Shown here one piece after another: positions 15,118-23,177 of a DNA stretch of 33,877 nt (positions are counted from its first letter, which is position 1; each line of letters begins with the position of its first letter). The stretch lies in contig CAJAYO010000939.1 in the NCBI GenBank assembly GCA_903948415.1, forward strand, positions 1 to 33,877. The letters are read 5' to 3'. The position numbers were made by a program, and so were the translations under genes. Origin of the DNA: an uncultured Opitutia bacterium (lineage in GTDB: Bacteria > Verrucomicrobiota > Verrucomicrobiia > Opitutales > Opitutaceae). The notes under the pieces are model-generated. The model saw nothing but the letters and a program-made list of their open reading frames with translations, was not told where the DNA came from and did no database searches.

Positions 15118-17287
15118 AGAAACCAAATTTCTGGGGAAGGAAACGCCGCGCGTCGAAGGGCCGGCGAAGGTGTCGGGGCGCGCCAAATACACGGGGGACG
15201 TGGCGCCGGCGGGCGTGCTTTACGGGGCGATTTTCCGGTCGAAGTGGCCGGCGGCCCGCGTGAAGTCGGTGAACCTGGCGAAGGCCCGGATCGCGCCCGG
15301 GATCAAGGCGGCCATCCTCGCGCGCGACGGGGAGTTCGACGTGCGTTATTATGGCGACGAGATCGCGGCGCTGGCGGGGACGAGCAAGCAGGCGGTGCTG
15401 GATGCGCTGGCGCTGATCGAGGTGAGCGCGGAGCCGCGGGCGTTTGTGGTGAAGGAAGTCGACGCGCTGAAGACCGACGCGCCGACGGTGGTCGCGGGCA
15501 GGGCCAATCTCACGGAGGGCGCGGCCAAGGAGACAGGCGACGTCGAGGCGGCGTTCGCGGCGTCGGCCGCGGTGGTGGAGACGAGGGTGAGCACGCCGAT
15601 TCAGGTTCACCATCCGATGGAAACGCACGGGCACACGGTGCAGTGGGATGGCGAAGAGCTGTCGGCCTGGTCGTCGACGCAGGGGGTGTTTGCGTGCCGG
15701 GACAGTTTCGCGAAGAGCCTGAATGTCGCGCAGAACCGGGTGCGCGTGAGGTGCGAGCACATGGGCGGCGGGTTCGGCTCGAAGTTCACGCCGGGGGCCG
15801 AGGGGGTGCTGTGTGCGCGGCTCGCGCGGGCGGCGGGTGCGCCGGTGAAGCTGATGCTGACGCGTTTTGAGGAGGGGCTGGCGGTCGGCAACCGGCCGTC
15901 GTCGTTTCAGAAGCTGAAGCTGGGGGCGGACGCGGACGGGAAGCTGACGGCGTTTGAAATTTATTCGTTCGGCACGCCGGGCCATACGGCGGGAGCGAAT
16001 ACGGGTGGCGGCAGCGGCGGGGCGAGTTTTCCGGCGCCGTATCTTTACAAGCCGGCGGCGACGCGGGTGAAGCAGGGCAGCGTGGCGGTGAACGCCGGGC
16101 AGTCGTGTGCGTTCCGGGCGCCGGGGCATCCGGTGGCGTCGGTGGGCATGGAGGCCGTGCTCGACGATCTCGCGGTGAAGCTGGGGATGGATCCGGTGGA
16201 GATCCGGGTGAAGAACGATCCGTTCGATGTCCGGCGGCGCGAATACGCGATCGGCGCGGAGCAATTTGGGTGGAAGCAAAAATACCGGAAGCCGGGCACG
16301 ATGGCGGGCGCGGTGAAGACCGGGGTGGGTTGCGCCGGGGCCGCGTGGATGAGCGGCGGCAAAGGCACGCAGGCGGAAATCCAAGTCAACGCCGACGGGA
16401 CGGTCGAGGTGCGGGTCGGCACGCAAGACCTCGGAACCGGTTCCCGCACGGTGGTGCAGGTCGTGGCGGCGGAGATGCTCGGCCTCGGCCTCGACCGCCT
16501 CACCGTGCGCATCGGCGACTCGCGGTTGCCGCCGAGCGGTTCGAGCGGGGGGAGCCAGACGACGGCGGCGGTGTCGCCGGCGGTGTTCGACGCGTGCGAG
16601 AACGTGGTCGCCGAGTTGAAAAAGCTGAGTGGGATCGAGGACCCGCGGGGAGAAAACTGGCAGGCGGCGTGTGCGAAGATCGGCAACCTGCCGTTGCAGG
16701 TGCGCGGCAAGTGGCGCGAAGGACTCTCGACGGGCGGCGCGGGCGGGGTGCAGTTCGCGGAAGTCGAGGTCGATACGGAGACGGGTTTCGTGAAGGTGAA
16801 GAAGCTGCTGGTGGTGCAGGACTGCGGGCTGGTGGTGAACAAGCTGACGTGTGAGAGCCAGATCAACGGCGGGGTGATCATGGGGCTCGGGTATGCGCTC
16901 TACGAACAGCGCGTGATGGACGCGCGCACGGGGTTCGTGCTCAACCCGACGCTGGAGAATTACAAATTGCCCGGTGCGGCGGACATGCCGGAGATCGAGA
17001 TTTTGCTCATCGACATGCCGGAGCGCGGCGTGATCGGCGTCGGCGAGCCGTGCACGGTGCCGACGGCGGCGGCGATCGCGAATGCGGTGGCGAACGCGAT
17101 CGGCGTGCGCGTGCCGGATCTGCCCCTCACGCCGGACCGCGTGCTGGCGGCGCTCGGCCAGGTGCCGAAGGGAACGGCGGATACAGTGAGGAGGCCGGGC
17201 GCGTGGGTGGACGGGCGGGCGAGCGTGGCCGCGGCGCCGGTCGCGCCGTGGGTGGAGCGCAACGGCGGCGGCCAGGCCTACCGATGA
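15104..17287 (+). CDS. Molybdopterin-binding catalytic subunit of aldehyde/xanthine-type oxidoreductase (PaoC-like)
   Basis: A 727-residue catalytic subunit of the xanthine oxidase family. The ATG at 15104 (MPWPKETKFLGK) fits better than the one at 15083, though both overlap the upstream gene. Conserved parts include the N-terminal PRVEGPAKVSGRAKYTGDV, the cofactor-binding MGGGFGSKF, CAFRAPGHPVA, and VGEP near residue 648, whose Glu is the proposed catalytic base. It should hydroxylate an aldehyde or N-heterocycle using water; the substrate cannot be read from sequence. At 727 residues it matches PaoC and is much shorter than single-chain xanthine dehydrogenases. No signal peptide is present. 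Its stop overlaps the next start (ATGA at 17284), so the subunits are translationally coupled. No XdhC/PaoD-type maturation factor is in the window. Confidence 0.9.
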   Translation: MPWPKETKFLGKETPRVEGPAKVSGRAKYTGDVAPAGVLYGAIFRSKWPAARVKSVNLAKARIAPGIKAAILARDGEFDVRYYGDEIAALAGTSKQAVLDALALIEVSAEPRAFVVKEVDALKTDAPTVVAGRANLTEGAAKETGDVEAAFAASAAVVETRVSTPIQVHHPMETHGHTVQWDGEELSAWSSTQGVFACRDSFAKSLNVAQNRVRVRCEHMGGGFGSKFTPGAEGVLCARLARAAGAPVKLMLTRFEEGLAVGNRPSSFQKLKLGADADGKLTAFEIYSFGTPGHTAGANTGGGSGGASFPAPYLYKPAATRVKQGSVAVNAGQSCAFRAPGHPVASVGMEAVLDDLAVKLGMDPVEIRVKNDPFDVRRREYAIGAEQFGWKQKYRKPGTMAGAVKTGVGCAGAAWMSGGKGTQAEIQVNADGTVEVRVGTQDLGTGSRTVVQVVAAEMLGLGLDRLTVRIGDSRLPPSGSSGGSQTTAAVSPAVFDACENVVAELKKLSGIEDPRGENWQAACAKIGNLPLQVRGKWREGLSTGGAGGVQFAEVEVDTETGFVKVKKLLVVQDCGLVVNKLTCESQINGGVIMGLGYALYEQRVMDARTGFVLNPTLENYKLPGAADMPEIEILLIDMPERGVIGVGEPCTVPTAAAIANAVANAIGVRVPDLPLTPDRVLAALGQVPKGTADTVRRPGAWVDGRASVAAAPVAPWVERNGGGQAYR

Positions 17288-18249
17288 AAGCGTTTTCCTA
17301 CGTGACGGCGCAGACGGCGGATTCGGCGGTCAGCCTGGTCGGCGACCGCGGACGGTTCCTCGCCGGCGGGATGGATTTGCTCGGGGAGATGAAGGACGGG
17401 CTGGTCGAGCCGGCGCTGCTGGTGAACGTGAAGGCGGTGCCCGGCACGCGGGAGATCGCGGCGGGCCGGGGCACGTGGACGGTGGGGGCGAACGTGACGT
17501 TGACGCGGCTGGCGGAGCACGCGGAGGTGCGAAAAGTTTTCCCGGGGCTGGCGCAGGCGGCGGAGGCGGTGGGCTCGCCGCAGATGCGCAACGGGGCGAC
17601 GGTGGGCGGCAATCTCGCGCAGCATTCGCGGTGCTGGTATTACCGGCAGCGGGACGCGCGCTGCGTGAAAAAAGGCGGGGCGCGGTGCCTCGCGCGCGGC
17701 GGCGAAAACAAATACCACAGCGTGCTCGCGCACACGATGTGCCTGAGCCCGTGCGTGGCGAATCTGGCGGTGGCGCTGGCGGCGCTCGATGCGTCGGTCG
17801 TGGTGCAGCGCGGGGCGAAGACGGTGACGCTGACGGTCGCGCAGCTCTATGAGAAAGCGTGGACGGACGCGAAGGCGCACCACTCGCTCGGGAGCGACGA
17901 GTTGATTTTGCGCGTGGAGGTGCCGGTGGTGGCGGGCGCGCGGAGCGTTTACGTGAAGGTCGCGGAGAAGAGCGAATTTGACTGGGCGCTGGTGAGCTGT
18001 GCGGCGGCGGGGCGGGTGGAGGGCGGCCAGTTCCGCGGGGTGCGGCTCGCGCTCGGGAGCGTCGCGGCGGTGCCGTGGCAGATGCAGGAGGCGAACGCGT
18101 TTCTCGAGGGCAAGCCGGCGACGGACGAGACGGCGGCGGGCGCGGCGGCGATTTTGTTGCGCGACGCGGAGGCGCGGGAGCACAACGGTTACAAGATTCC
18201 GGTGGCGAAGGCGCTCGTGCGGCGCGCGTTGGCGGCGCTCGGGGCGTGA
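17284..18249 (+). CDS. FAD-binding subunit with extra cysteine cluster (PaoB-like)
   Basis: A 321-residue FAD subunit. FAD motifs are FLAGGMDLL (25-33) and ATVGGNLAQ (105-113). Right after the second motif is a cysteine-rich insertion, with Cys117, 127, 135, 153 and 157 (SRCWYY, ARCVKKGGARC, THTMC-like LAHTMCLSPC). In E. coli PaoB and in 4-hydroxybenzoyl-CoA reductase an insertion in this subunit carries a [4Fe-4S] cluster, so the same is inferred here. The subunit takes electrons from the 2Fe-2S protein and passes them to an acceptor. The gene order is small-large-FAD, unlike E. coli paoABC (small-FAD-large). The track start at 17050 is rejected because 17284 begins MKAFSYVTAQTADSAV at an ATGA overlap. 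Confidence 0.9.
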   Translation: MKAFSYVTAQTADSAVSLVGDRGRFLAGGMDLLGEMKDGLVEPALLVNVKAVPGTREIAAGRGTWTVGANVTLTRLAEHAEVRKVFPGLAQAAEAVGSPQMRNGATVGGNLAQHSRCWYYRQRDARCVKKGGARCLARGGENKYHSVLAHTMCLSPCVANLAVALAALDASVVVQRGAKTVTLTVAQLYEKAWTDAKAHHSLGSDELILRVEVPVVAGARSVYVKVAEKSEFDWALVSCAAAGRVEGGQFRGVRLALGSVAAVPWQMQEANAFLEGKPATDETAAGAAAILLRDAEAREHNGYKIPVAKALVRRALAALGA

Positions 18250-18293
18250 GATGCGGGGGACGGGCGACGGGGGGGCCTGCGGGGGCGAGGCAG

Positions 18294-18544
18294 GCGCCTG
18301 CGAGCAGGCGGCCTACGGGAGCGCCTGCAAGCAGGCGGCCTACGGGGAGCGGCTGTGAGCAGGCGGCCGACGGGGAGCGCCTGCAAGCAGGCGGCCTACG
18401 GGGAGCGGCTGTGAGCAGGCGGACGACGGGGAGCGCCTGTGAGCAGGCGGACGACGGGGAGCGCCTGCAAGCAGGCGGACGACGGGGAGCGCCTGTGAGC
18501 AGGCGGCCTACGGGGAGCGTCTGTGAGCAGGCGGCCGGCGGGGA
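18294..18544. repeat. Tandem array of nine 28-bp hairpin units
   Basis: Nine head-to-tail units, the first 27 bp and the rest 28 bp, with consensus GCGCCTGCAAGCAGGCGGCCTACGGGGA. Each unit folds as CGCCTGC-AA-GCAGGCG or, with TGTGAG in the centre, CGCCTG-TGAG-CAGGCG. Variants occur at fixed positions (CAA/TGA in the loop, GGCCTACG/GGACGACG in the linker). The array fills most of the 321-bp gap between convergent genes (FAD subunit and pgpH), a typical site for REP-like elements. No T-tract follows, so it is not a classic terminator, although read-through RNA from either side would be highly structured. Confidence 0.9.
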
Positions 18545-18570
18545 GGGTGGGGTTCGCGGAGGCGGGGGGA

Positions 18571-21186
18571 CTACGCTTTGGCTTGGGCGGCGGGCAGGGC
18601 TTCGCCGGTGGGGTAGGCGATGCGGGCGTGCAGCATGTTCAGGAGCGTGAACTGAAAACTGTTTTTGATTTTCGTGATCTCTTCGAAGGTGAGCGGGGCC
18701 TCGTCGAGTTGGCCGTCGGCGATGCGGTCGTTGACGATGCGGGCGATCAGGTCGTGGAGCGCTTCGGGGGTGGCCTGGCGGAGCGAGCGCGAGGCGGCCT
18801 CGAGTCCGTCGGCAAGGGAGATGACGGCGCTCTCTTTGAACCGGGGCCGGGGGCCGGCGTAGCGGAAGGCGGACTCGGGGATTTTCGAACGGGGGTGTTC
18901 GAGTTTCGCGTCGGGCGGTGCGGGGAAGGGGGGCGGAGCGTCGGGGGATTTCGCGTTGGCGCGGCGTTTGGCGGGGGCGGCGAACGGGGCGGTCGATTGG
19001 TCGAGGGCGCGCTGGTAGAAGTAGCGGACGAGGCTGGTGCCGTGGTGCTGGCGGATGACGTCGACGACGGCGCGGGGGAGGTTGTGCTGGTGGGCGAGTT
19101 CCACGCCGTCGGTCACGTGTTGCCTGATGATGCGGGCGGATTCGGCGGGGTCGCGGGCGTCGTGGGGGTTGACGCTGTCGCGCTGGTTTTCGGCGAAGTC
19201 GGCGGCGTGGGCGGTTTTGCCGACGTCGTGGAACAGGGCGCAGACGCGGGCGAGGAGGGGGTTGGCGCCGATGGCGTTGCAGGCGTTTTCGGAGAGCTGG
19301 GCGACGACGAGGGAGTGGTGGTAGGTGCCGGGCGCGTCGAGCTGCATGCGCAGGAGCAGCGGGTGATTGTAGTCGGTGAGTTCGAGGAGGGTGATGTCGG
19401 TGGTGCGCTTGAAGAGGGACTCGAGGATGGGGAGGAGGCCGACGACGGCGACGCCGGTGAGGAGGCCGGTGGCGAGGCCGGCGGTCATCTGGCGGGCGAG
19501 GGTGTCGGCGGGCGTCTGGTCGGCGATGCCGATGAGGGCGGCGAAGGCGGCGACGGTGAGACCGCCGGCGCCGGCGGCGCGGACGACGCGGCCGCGGCGG
19601 CGGGCGTCGCGGCCCATGTAGATGGCGACGAGGGAGGCGAGGAAGGTGAGGACGAGGAGGTCGAGGCGGTTGCCGTAGATGACGCCGGTGAAGATGGAGA
19701 TGAAGAGCGCCATGAAGATGCCGGAGCCGGCGTCGATGAGGATGGCGACAATGAGCGGGGCGAGGGCGGTGGGGGCGACGTAGGGGAGGGTGCTGGCCCA
19801 GGAGCCGTCGCGCACGAAGAACTCGGCGCCGCCGAGGGAGTAGTTGGCGCGGACGAGGGCGAGGTTGGCGATGACGACGAGGGCGAGGAGGCCGCAGCGG
19901 ACGTTGGAGCGGAGCGTCTCGGGATCTTCGATGCGGATGTAGATGAGGGAGGCGAGGACCATCGCGAGCACGAGGAGCACGCGACCAAAGAGCGTGAGGC
20001 CCTCGTTGAGTTCGGTATCGCCGTGGTCGAGGAGATAGCGGCGGTGGGCCTGGAACAGCTCGTGTTGTTCGGGGGTGACGCGGTCGCCGGGTTCGAGGAG
20101 GGTTTGGCCGCGGTTGACGGTGACGGTGACGGGTTTGAGGGTGCGTTGGGCGGCGTCGAGGCCGGCCTGCGTGGCGGCGGGGTCGAAGAGGACGTTGGGG
20201 GTGAGGCCGAAGCGGAAAACCCGGAAGACGGCCTGGGCGGAAGGACGGGAGACGCCGTCGGTGGCGAGGCTCACGCGCAGGAGGGGGAGGGCGTCCTCCA
20301 TCGATTGCACGGTGCGCGGGGCGGTGGCGGGCGGGGCGGGGGGCGTGGCGGGCGAAGGCGTGGGGGCGTCGGCGAGGGACGTGGCGGGTGCGGGGGCGAG
20401 CGCGGCGGCGGGGGCGGGGCGGGCGATTTGGAAGACGAGGGCGCCGGCACCGGTGCCGGCGAGCGTGGCGTCGGCGACGCCCTGGGCGTAGATATCGCGG
20501 AGGGTGGCGAGGCCGTTTTCGAAGAGGGCGGCGCGGGCTTTGCCGTCGCCGATGGCGAGGAGGGCGGCGATGTCCTCGGCGGTGGCGTGGTAGGGGCCGC
20601 GGACATTGAAGGCTTCGGCGATGGCGGCGAGTTCCGGGCGGCGGGCGGCGAAGGTGGCGGGCGGCGCGGTGTTCGGGGCGATGGGGGGCAGCGGAACGGA
20701 AGGCGCGGAGAGGGCGGGGCGGGTCGAGGCGGTGGCCGCGGTGGCGGGGTGTTCGGCGTCGTAGGCGTCGAGTTGGAGGAGGAGGGCGCGGGCGGCGAGT
20801 TCGAAGCGGCCGAACGATTCCGTTTCGAGGCGGTAGACCGGGGGGACGCGGTCGAGGAACTGGGCGCGGGCGGCGCGGGTTTTCTCCTCGCTTTCGTAGG
20901 TGAAGGAGGCGCGGGCGGTGACGCGGACGGTGGCGAGCTGATTGGGCAGGACGGCGAAGTTGGACGTGGTCATGCCGGCCCAGCTGATGAGGACGATGGC
21001 GACGACGGTGACGACGAAGATGAGGGCGGAGACGAGGCGGTTGCGGTCGAGGAATTCGCGGGTGGCGGAGAGGGCGGCGTTGGCGCTGGAGGCGGAGTGC
21101 GGGGCCGGACCGCCGGGCGCCGTCTCACCGGCGTGGCGGGCGTGGAGGCCGCCGAGGAGGAGTTTGAGTTGGTGACGGACGGACAT
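18571..21186 (-). CDS. pgpH: 7TM-HD phosphohydrolase, probable c-di-AMP phosphodiesterase
   Basis: An 871-residue membrane protein. One transmembrane helix (about 52-70) precedes a large extracytoplasmic 7TMR-HDED domain (about 75-395), interrupted by Ala/Pro-rich inserts near 145-180 and 258-292. A block of membrane helices spans about 400-590, then the cytoplasmic HD domain. HD motifs are YHHSLVVAQLSENA, HDVGK (653-657, for the usual HDIGK), ENQRDSVNPHDARDPAESARII and IRQHHGT, with FKESAVISLADGLEAASRSL near the end. Known PgpH proteins hydrolyse the second messenger c-di-AMP to pApA. Whether this organism makes c-di-AMP is not shown by the window. The gene follows phoH, as in many bacteria, but a DUF2442 gene intervenes. 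Confidence 0.9.
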   Translation of the reverse strand: MSVRHQLKLLLGGLHARHAGETAPGGPAPHSASSANAALSATREFLDRNRLVSALIFVVTVVAIVLISWAGMTTSNFAVLPNQLATVRVTARASFTYESEEKTRAARAQFLDRVPPVYRLETESFGRFELAARALLLQLDAYDAEHPATAATASTRPALSAPSVPLPPIAPNTAPPATFAARRPELAAIAEAFNVRGPYHATAEDIAALLAIGDGKARAALFENGLATLRDIYAQGVADATLAGTGAGALVFQIARPAPAAALAPAPATSLADAPTPSPATPPAPPATAPRTVQSMEDALPLLRVSLATDGVSRPSAQAVFRVFRFGLTPNVLFDPAATQAGLDAAQRTLKPVTVTVNRGQTLLEPGDRVTPEQHELFQAHRRYLLDHGDTELNEGLTLFGRVLLVLAMVLASLIYIRIEDPETLRSNVRCGLLALVVIANLALVRANYSLGGAEFFVRDGSWASTLPYVAPTALAPLIVAILIDAGSGIFMALFISIFTGVIYGNRLDLLVLTFLASLVAIYMGRDARRRGRVVRAAGAGGLTVAAFAALIGIADQTPADTLARQMTAGLATGLLTGVAVVGLLPILESLFKRTTDITLLELTDYNHPLLLRMQLDAPGTYHHSLVVAQLSENACNAIGANPLLARVCALFHDVGKTAHAADFAENQRDSVNPHDARDPAESARIIRQHVTDGVELAHQHNLPRAVVDVIRQHHGTSLVRYFYQRALDQSTAPFAAPAKRRANAKSPDAPPPFPAPPDAKLEHPRSKIPESAFRYAGPRPRFKESAVISLADGLEAASRSLRQATPEALHDLIARIVNDRIADGQLDEAPLTFEEITKIKNSFQFTLLNMLHARIAYPTGEALPAAQAKA

Positions 21187-21201
21187 GGGACGGTGGTGCG
21201 A

Positions 21202-21229
21202 AAGGACCGATGACTAATGGCTAGTGGCG
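21202..21229. repeat. Heptamer run at the DUF2442 3' end
   Basis: AAGGACC GATGACT AATGGCT AGTGGCG are four 7-bp units. On the minus strand they read CACTAGC CATTAGT CATCGGT, and they supply the TAG stop of the DUF2442 gene. The consensus matches the array between the HIT gene and phoH. Confidence 0.6.
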
Positions 21230-21498
21230 GAGAGCGGGCGGGGCGCTCTGGTTCGGTCGTTTTGGGGCGGCCCGAAGTTACCCTGCGGGATGCCACGGAA
21301 GGAGAGGTCTTCGGCGAGATCGGGCCAATGGAGACCGAGGGGAGCGAGTTTGATGGGGTCGAGTTGGGGGGGCGTGCCGCGGGAGAGGCGCGGGTTTTTC
21401 GCGACGGGGAAGCGCAGCTCGACGCCGCTCGCCATGACGATGACGATCGGACCGTCGAGGTGGAAGGCGCGTTGGGCGGTGTCAGCCAAGGTGTTCAT
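21214..21498 (-). CDS. DUF2442 family protein
   Basis: A small protein of 94 residues from the ATG at 21498 (99 from the GTG at 21513). It matches DUF2442: VIVMASGVELRFPVAKNPRLSRGTPPQL, then GLHWPDLAEDLSFRGIPQG. DUF2442 proteins are often encoded beside DUF4160 proteins and are suspected components of toxin-antitoxin-like pairs; no DUF4160 gene is here. The last residues (SATSH) and the TAG stop come from a heptamer repeat, so the native C-terminus may have been replaced. Its start overlaps the end of a short ORF that resembles a decayed toxin. It interrupts the usual phoH-pgpH order, which suggests a later insertion. Confidence 0.7.
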   Translation of the reverse strand: MNTLADTAQRAFHLDGPIVIVMASGVELRFPVAKNPRLSRGTPPQLDPIKLAPLGLHWPDLAEDLSFRGIPQGNFGPPQNDRTRAPRPLSATSH

Positions 21499-21622
21499 GC
21501 CAAGGAATCTCACCGTTGAAATCGCCGTCGTCGGTCATGGCCTGCCGCCGATGCGCGAGGCATCGCTGCTTGAAGTCAGATGCCCTCGATTGAGGGAAAT
21601 CTTCGTTCAGCTTGATTTTCAT
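21482..21622 (-). pseudogene. Short ORF, possible remnant of a DUF5615 PIN-like protein
   Basis: A 46-residue ORF absent from the ORF track. It begins MKIKLNEDFP, close to the MKIKLDENLP opening of DUF5615 PIN-like toxins, where the early Asp is catalytic. Homology then fades. In the +1 frame the sequence reads SAAGHD, which fits the family's next motif (GHDV), so a frameshift is likely. The start is well supported: GGAGGAG in the last codons of phoH lies 8 bases before the ATG, and phoH ends TAAATG. The ORF ends 17 bases inside the DUF2442 gene. It may now serve only to couple translation, or be a leftover of a mobile toxin-antitoxin unit. Confidence 0.35.
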
Positions 21623-22633
21623 TTATCGTTTCTCCTCCGCGGCGTTGTCGGCGGTGATGGGGTTGCGGTAGTCTTCGTAGGCTTCGATGATTTTGCCGAC
21701 GAGGGGGTGGCGGACGACGTCGCTGCCGCTGAAGGTGTGGAAATCGATGCCGGGGATGTCGCGCAAGATGTGGCGGACCTCGAGGAGGCCGCTCTGCTTT
21801 GCGCGGGGCAAATCGATCTGCGTGATGTCGCCGGTGACGACCATGCGGCTGTCTTCGCCGAGGCGGGTGAGGAACATCATCATCTGCTCGGGCGTCGTGT
21901 TTTGCGCTTCGTCGAGGACGATGAACGCGTGCGAGAGGGTGCGGCCGCGCATGTAGGCGAGCGGGGCGATCTCGATGACGGATTTCTCGGTGAGGCGGGT
22001 GATGTCCTCGGGGTCGAGCATGTCGTGCAGGGCGTCGTAGAGGGGGCGGAGGTAGGGGAGGATTTTCTCGCGGAGGTCGCCGGGGAGGAAGCCGAGGGTT
22101 TCGCCGGCTTCGACGGCGGGGCGGGTGAGGATAATGCGCTCGACCTCGTTTTTGAGGAGGGCGGAGACGGCGGCGGCCATGGCGAGGTAGGTCTTGCCGG
22201 TGCCGGCCGGGCCGATGCCGAAGACGACCGGGTGGGCGAGCATCGACTGGAGGTAAAGTTTTTGGCCGAGGGTTTTGGGGACGATGGTCTTGCGGTTGGT
22301 GGCGATGACGAGCGGCTCGGTGATGAGCGCGCGCAGCTGGTCGCCTTCGCCGCGGGCGAAGCCGTCGGTGATGCGGTGGAAGTCGGGCGTGCGGATCGTC
22401 ATGCCCTGGGAGCGGGCGGAGTCCAAGAAGGTGAACAGCGAAGCGGCCACGGCGATGGCGGGGGCGGCGGCGGCGGGGGACAGGCCGGTGGGCGGCTCAA
22501 TTTTCAGCCAGTCCTCGCGGGTGATGAGTTTGACGCCGAGGGTGCGCTCGGCGTGCGCGAGGTTTTCTTCGCGGCCCGCGTAGAGGGAGCTGAGGTGGCG
22601 GGGGCTGGGGAAGTGGAGGGTGCGGGCGGGCAC
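21623..22633 (-). CDS. phoH: PhoH-like ATPase
   Basis: A 336-residue cytoplasmic ATPase starting at GTG. The N-terminal part (about 10-45) is the short KH-like segment typical of PhoH/PhoL (LSSLYAGREENLAHAERTLGVKL). The P-loop GPAGTGKT lies at 141-148, followed by ILTRPAVEAGETLGFLPGDLREKILPYLRPLYDAL, and Walker B FIVLDEAQNTT at 237-247. PhoH-like proteins are thought to act in RNA metabolism, often with YbeY. The gene follows the HIT gene after a heptamer array and ends with a strong GGAGGAG serving the next small ORF. A 25-residue Ala-rich linker (about 50-68) separates the two parts. Confidence 0.9.
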   Translation of the reverse strand: MPARTLHFPSPRHLSSLYAGREENLAHAERTLGVKLITREDWLKIEPPTGLSPAAAAPAIAVAASLFTFLDSARSQGMTIRTPDFHRITDGFARGEGDQLRALITEPLVIATNRKTIVPKTLGQKLYLQSMLAHPVVFGIGPAGTGKTYLAMAAAVSALLKNEVERIILTRPAVEAGETLGFLPGDLREKILPYLRPLYDALHDMLDPEDITRLTEKSVIEIAPLAYMRGRTLSHAFIVLDEAQNTTPEQMMMFLTRLGEDSRMVVTGDITQIDLPRAKQSGLLEVRHILRDIPGIDFHTFSGSDVVRHPLVGKIIEAYEDYRNPITADNAAEEKR

Positions 22634-22641
22634 GGGGAGGG

Positions 22642-22690
22642 GAAGGAAGGACGAAGGACGAGTGACGAATGACCAAGGTCTAATGACTCA
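22642..22690. repeat. Heptamer array between HIT gene and phoH
   Basis: Seven consecutive units: GAAGGAA GGACGAA GGACGAG TGACGAA TGACCAA GGTCTAA TGACTCA. On the minus strand the consensus is roughly CATTAGT/CATTCGT. The array provides the last codons (MSH) and TAG stop of the HIT gene and reaches to within 10 bp of the phoH start. Confidence 0.8.
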
Positions 22691-23177
22691 TGGTGGCGGC
22701 GGCGGCGGCGAGGCGCTCCCAGGTCGCGTCGAGGGATTGGGGGAGGATGCGGGTGGAGCCGATCACGGGCATGAAGTTGTTGTCGCCGTTCCAGCGGGGC
22801 ACGATGTGGCCATGGAGATGGGCGATGCTGCCGCCGGCGACGGGGCCACCGAGGTTGAAGCCGAGGTTGAAGGCGTCGGGCTTCAGCGCGGCGGTCAGGA
22901 GGCGCTTGCCGAGCGTGAGCTCCTCGAAGAGGTCGGCGCGTTCGACGGGCGTGAGTTCGTCGAGGTCGGAGACGTCGCGGAAGGGGACGGCGAGGAGATG
23001 GCCCGGGTTGTAGGGAAAGCGGTTAAGGATCAGGTAGGACAACGGGCTGCGGTGGACAATGAGGGCGGCGCGGTCGTCGCCGAGGGCGGGGAGCTCCGTG
23101 AAGGGGCGCTGCATCGCGGCCGGATAGCGCGGCGCTTCGATGTATTCCATGCGCCAGTGAGGGTGGAGCTGTTGCAT
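22680..23177 (-). CDS. HIT family hydrolase/nucleotidyltransferase
   Basis: A 165-residue cytoplasmic protein of the histidine triad superfamily. The triad HLHGHIVPRW (His120, 122, 124) is intact, preceded by the family pattern YLILNRFPYNPGHLLAVPFRDVSDLDELT and FNLGFNLGGPVAGGSIAH. The layout resembles AP4A-phosphorylase-like HIT proteins (AP4A_P type), which act on dinucleoside polyphosphates or nucleotide adducts; the substrate is not certain. The stop codon and the last residues MSH come from a heptamer array, so the C-terminus has probably been altered without touching the active site. It is divergent from the TetR gene across a 170-bp gap, and heads a run with phoH. Confidence 0.9.
   Translation of the reverse strand: MQQLHPHWRMEYIEAPRYPAAMQRPFTELPALGDDRAALIVHRSPLSYLILNRFPYNPGHLLAVPFRDVSDLDELTPVERADLFEELTLGKRLLTAALKPDAFNLGFNLGGPVAGGSIAHLHGHIVPRWNGDNNFMPVIGSTRILPQSLDATWERLAAAAATMSH

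Noticed and set aside
18294-18544. CRISPR array
   Set aside because: The nine units are contiguous with no unique spacers, and no cas genes are present; each unit is itself a hairpin.
18075-18650. An ORF of 191 codons across the hairpin array (repeated QAADGERLQAGG-like peptide)
   Set aside because: The 28-bp period reads through all frames as a by-product of the array. There is no start context, and it overlaps the FAD subunit gene in another frame.
18523-21213. An 896-codon plus-strand ORF antisense to pgpH
   Set aside because: The minus-strand gene has clear HD motifs and membrane helices; the opposite ORF is low-complexity and acidic.
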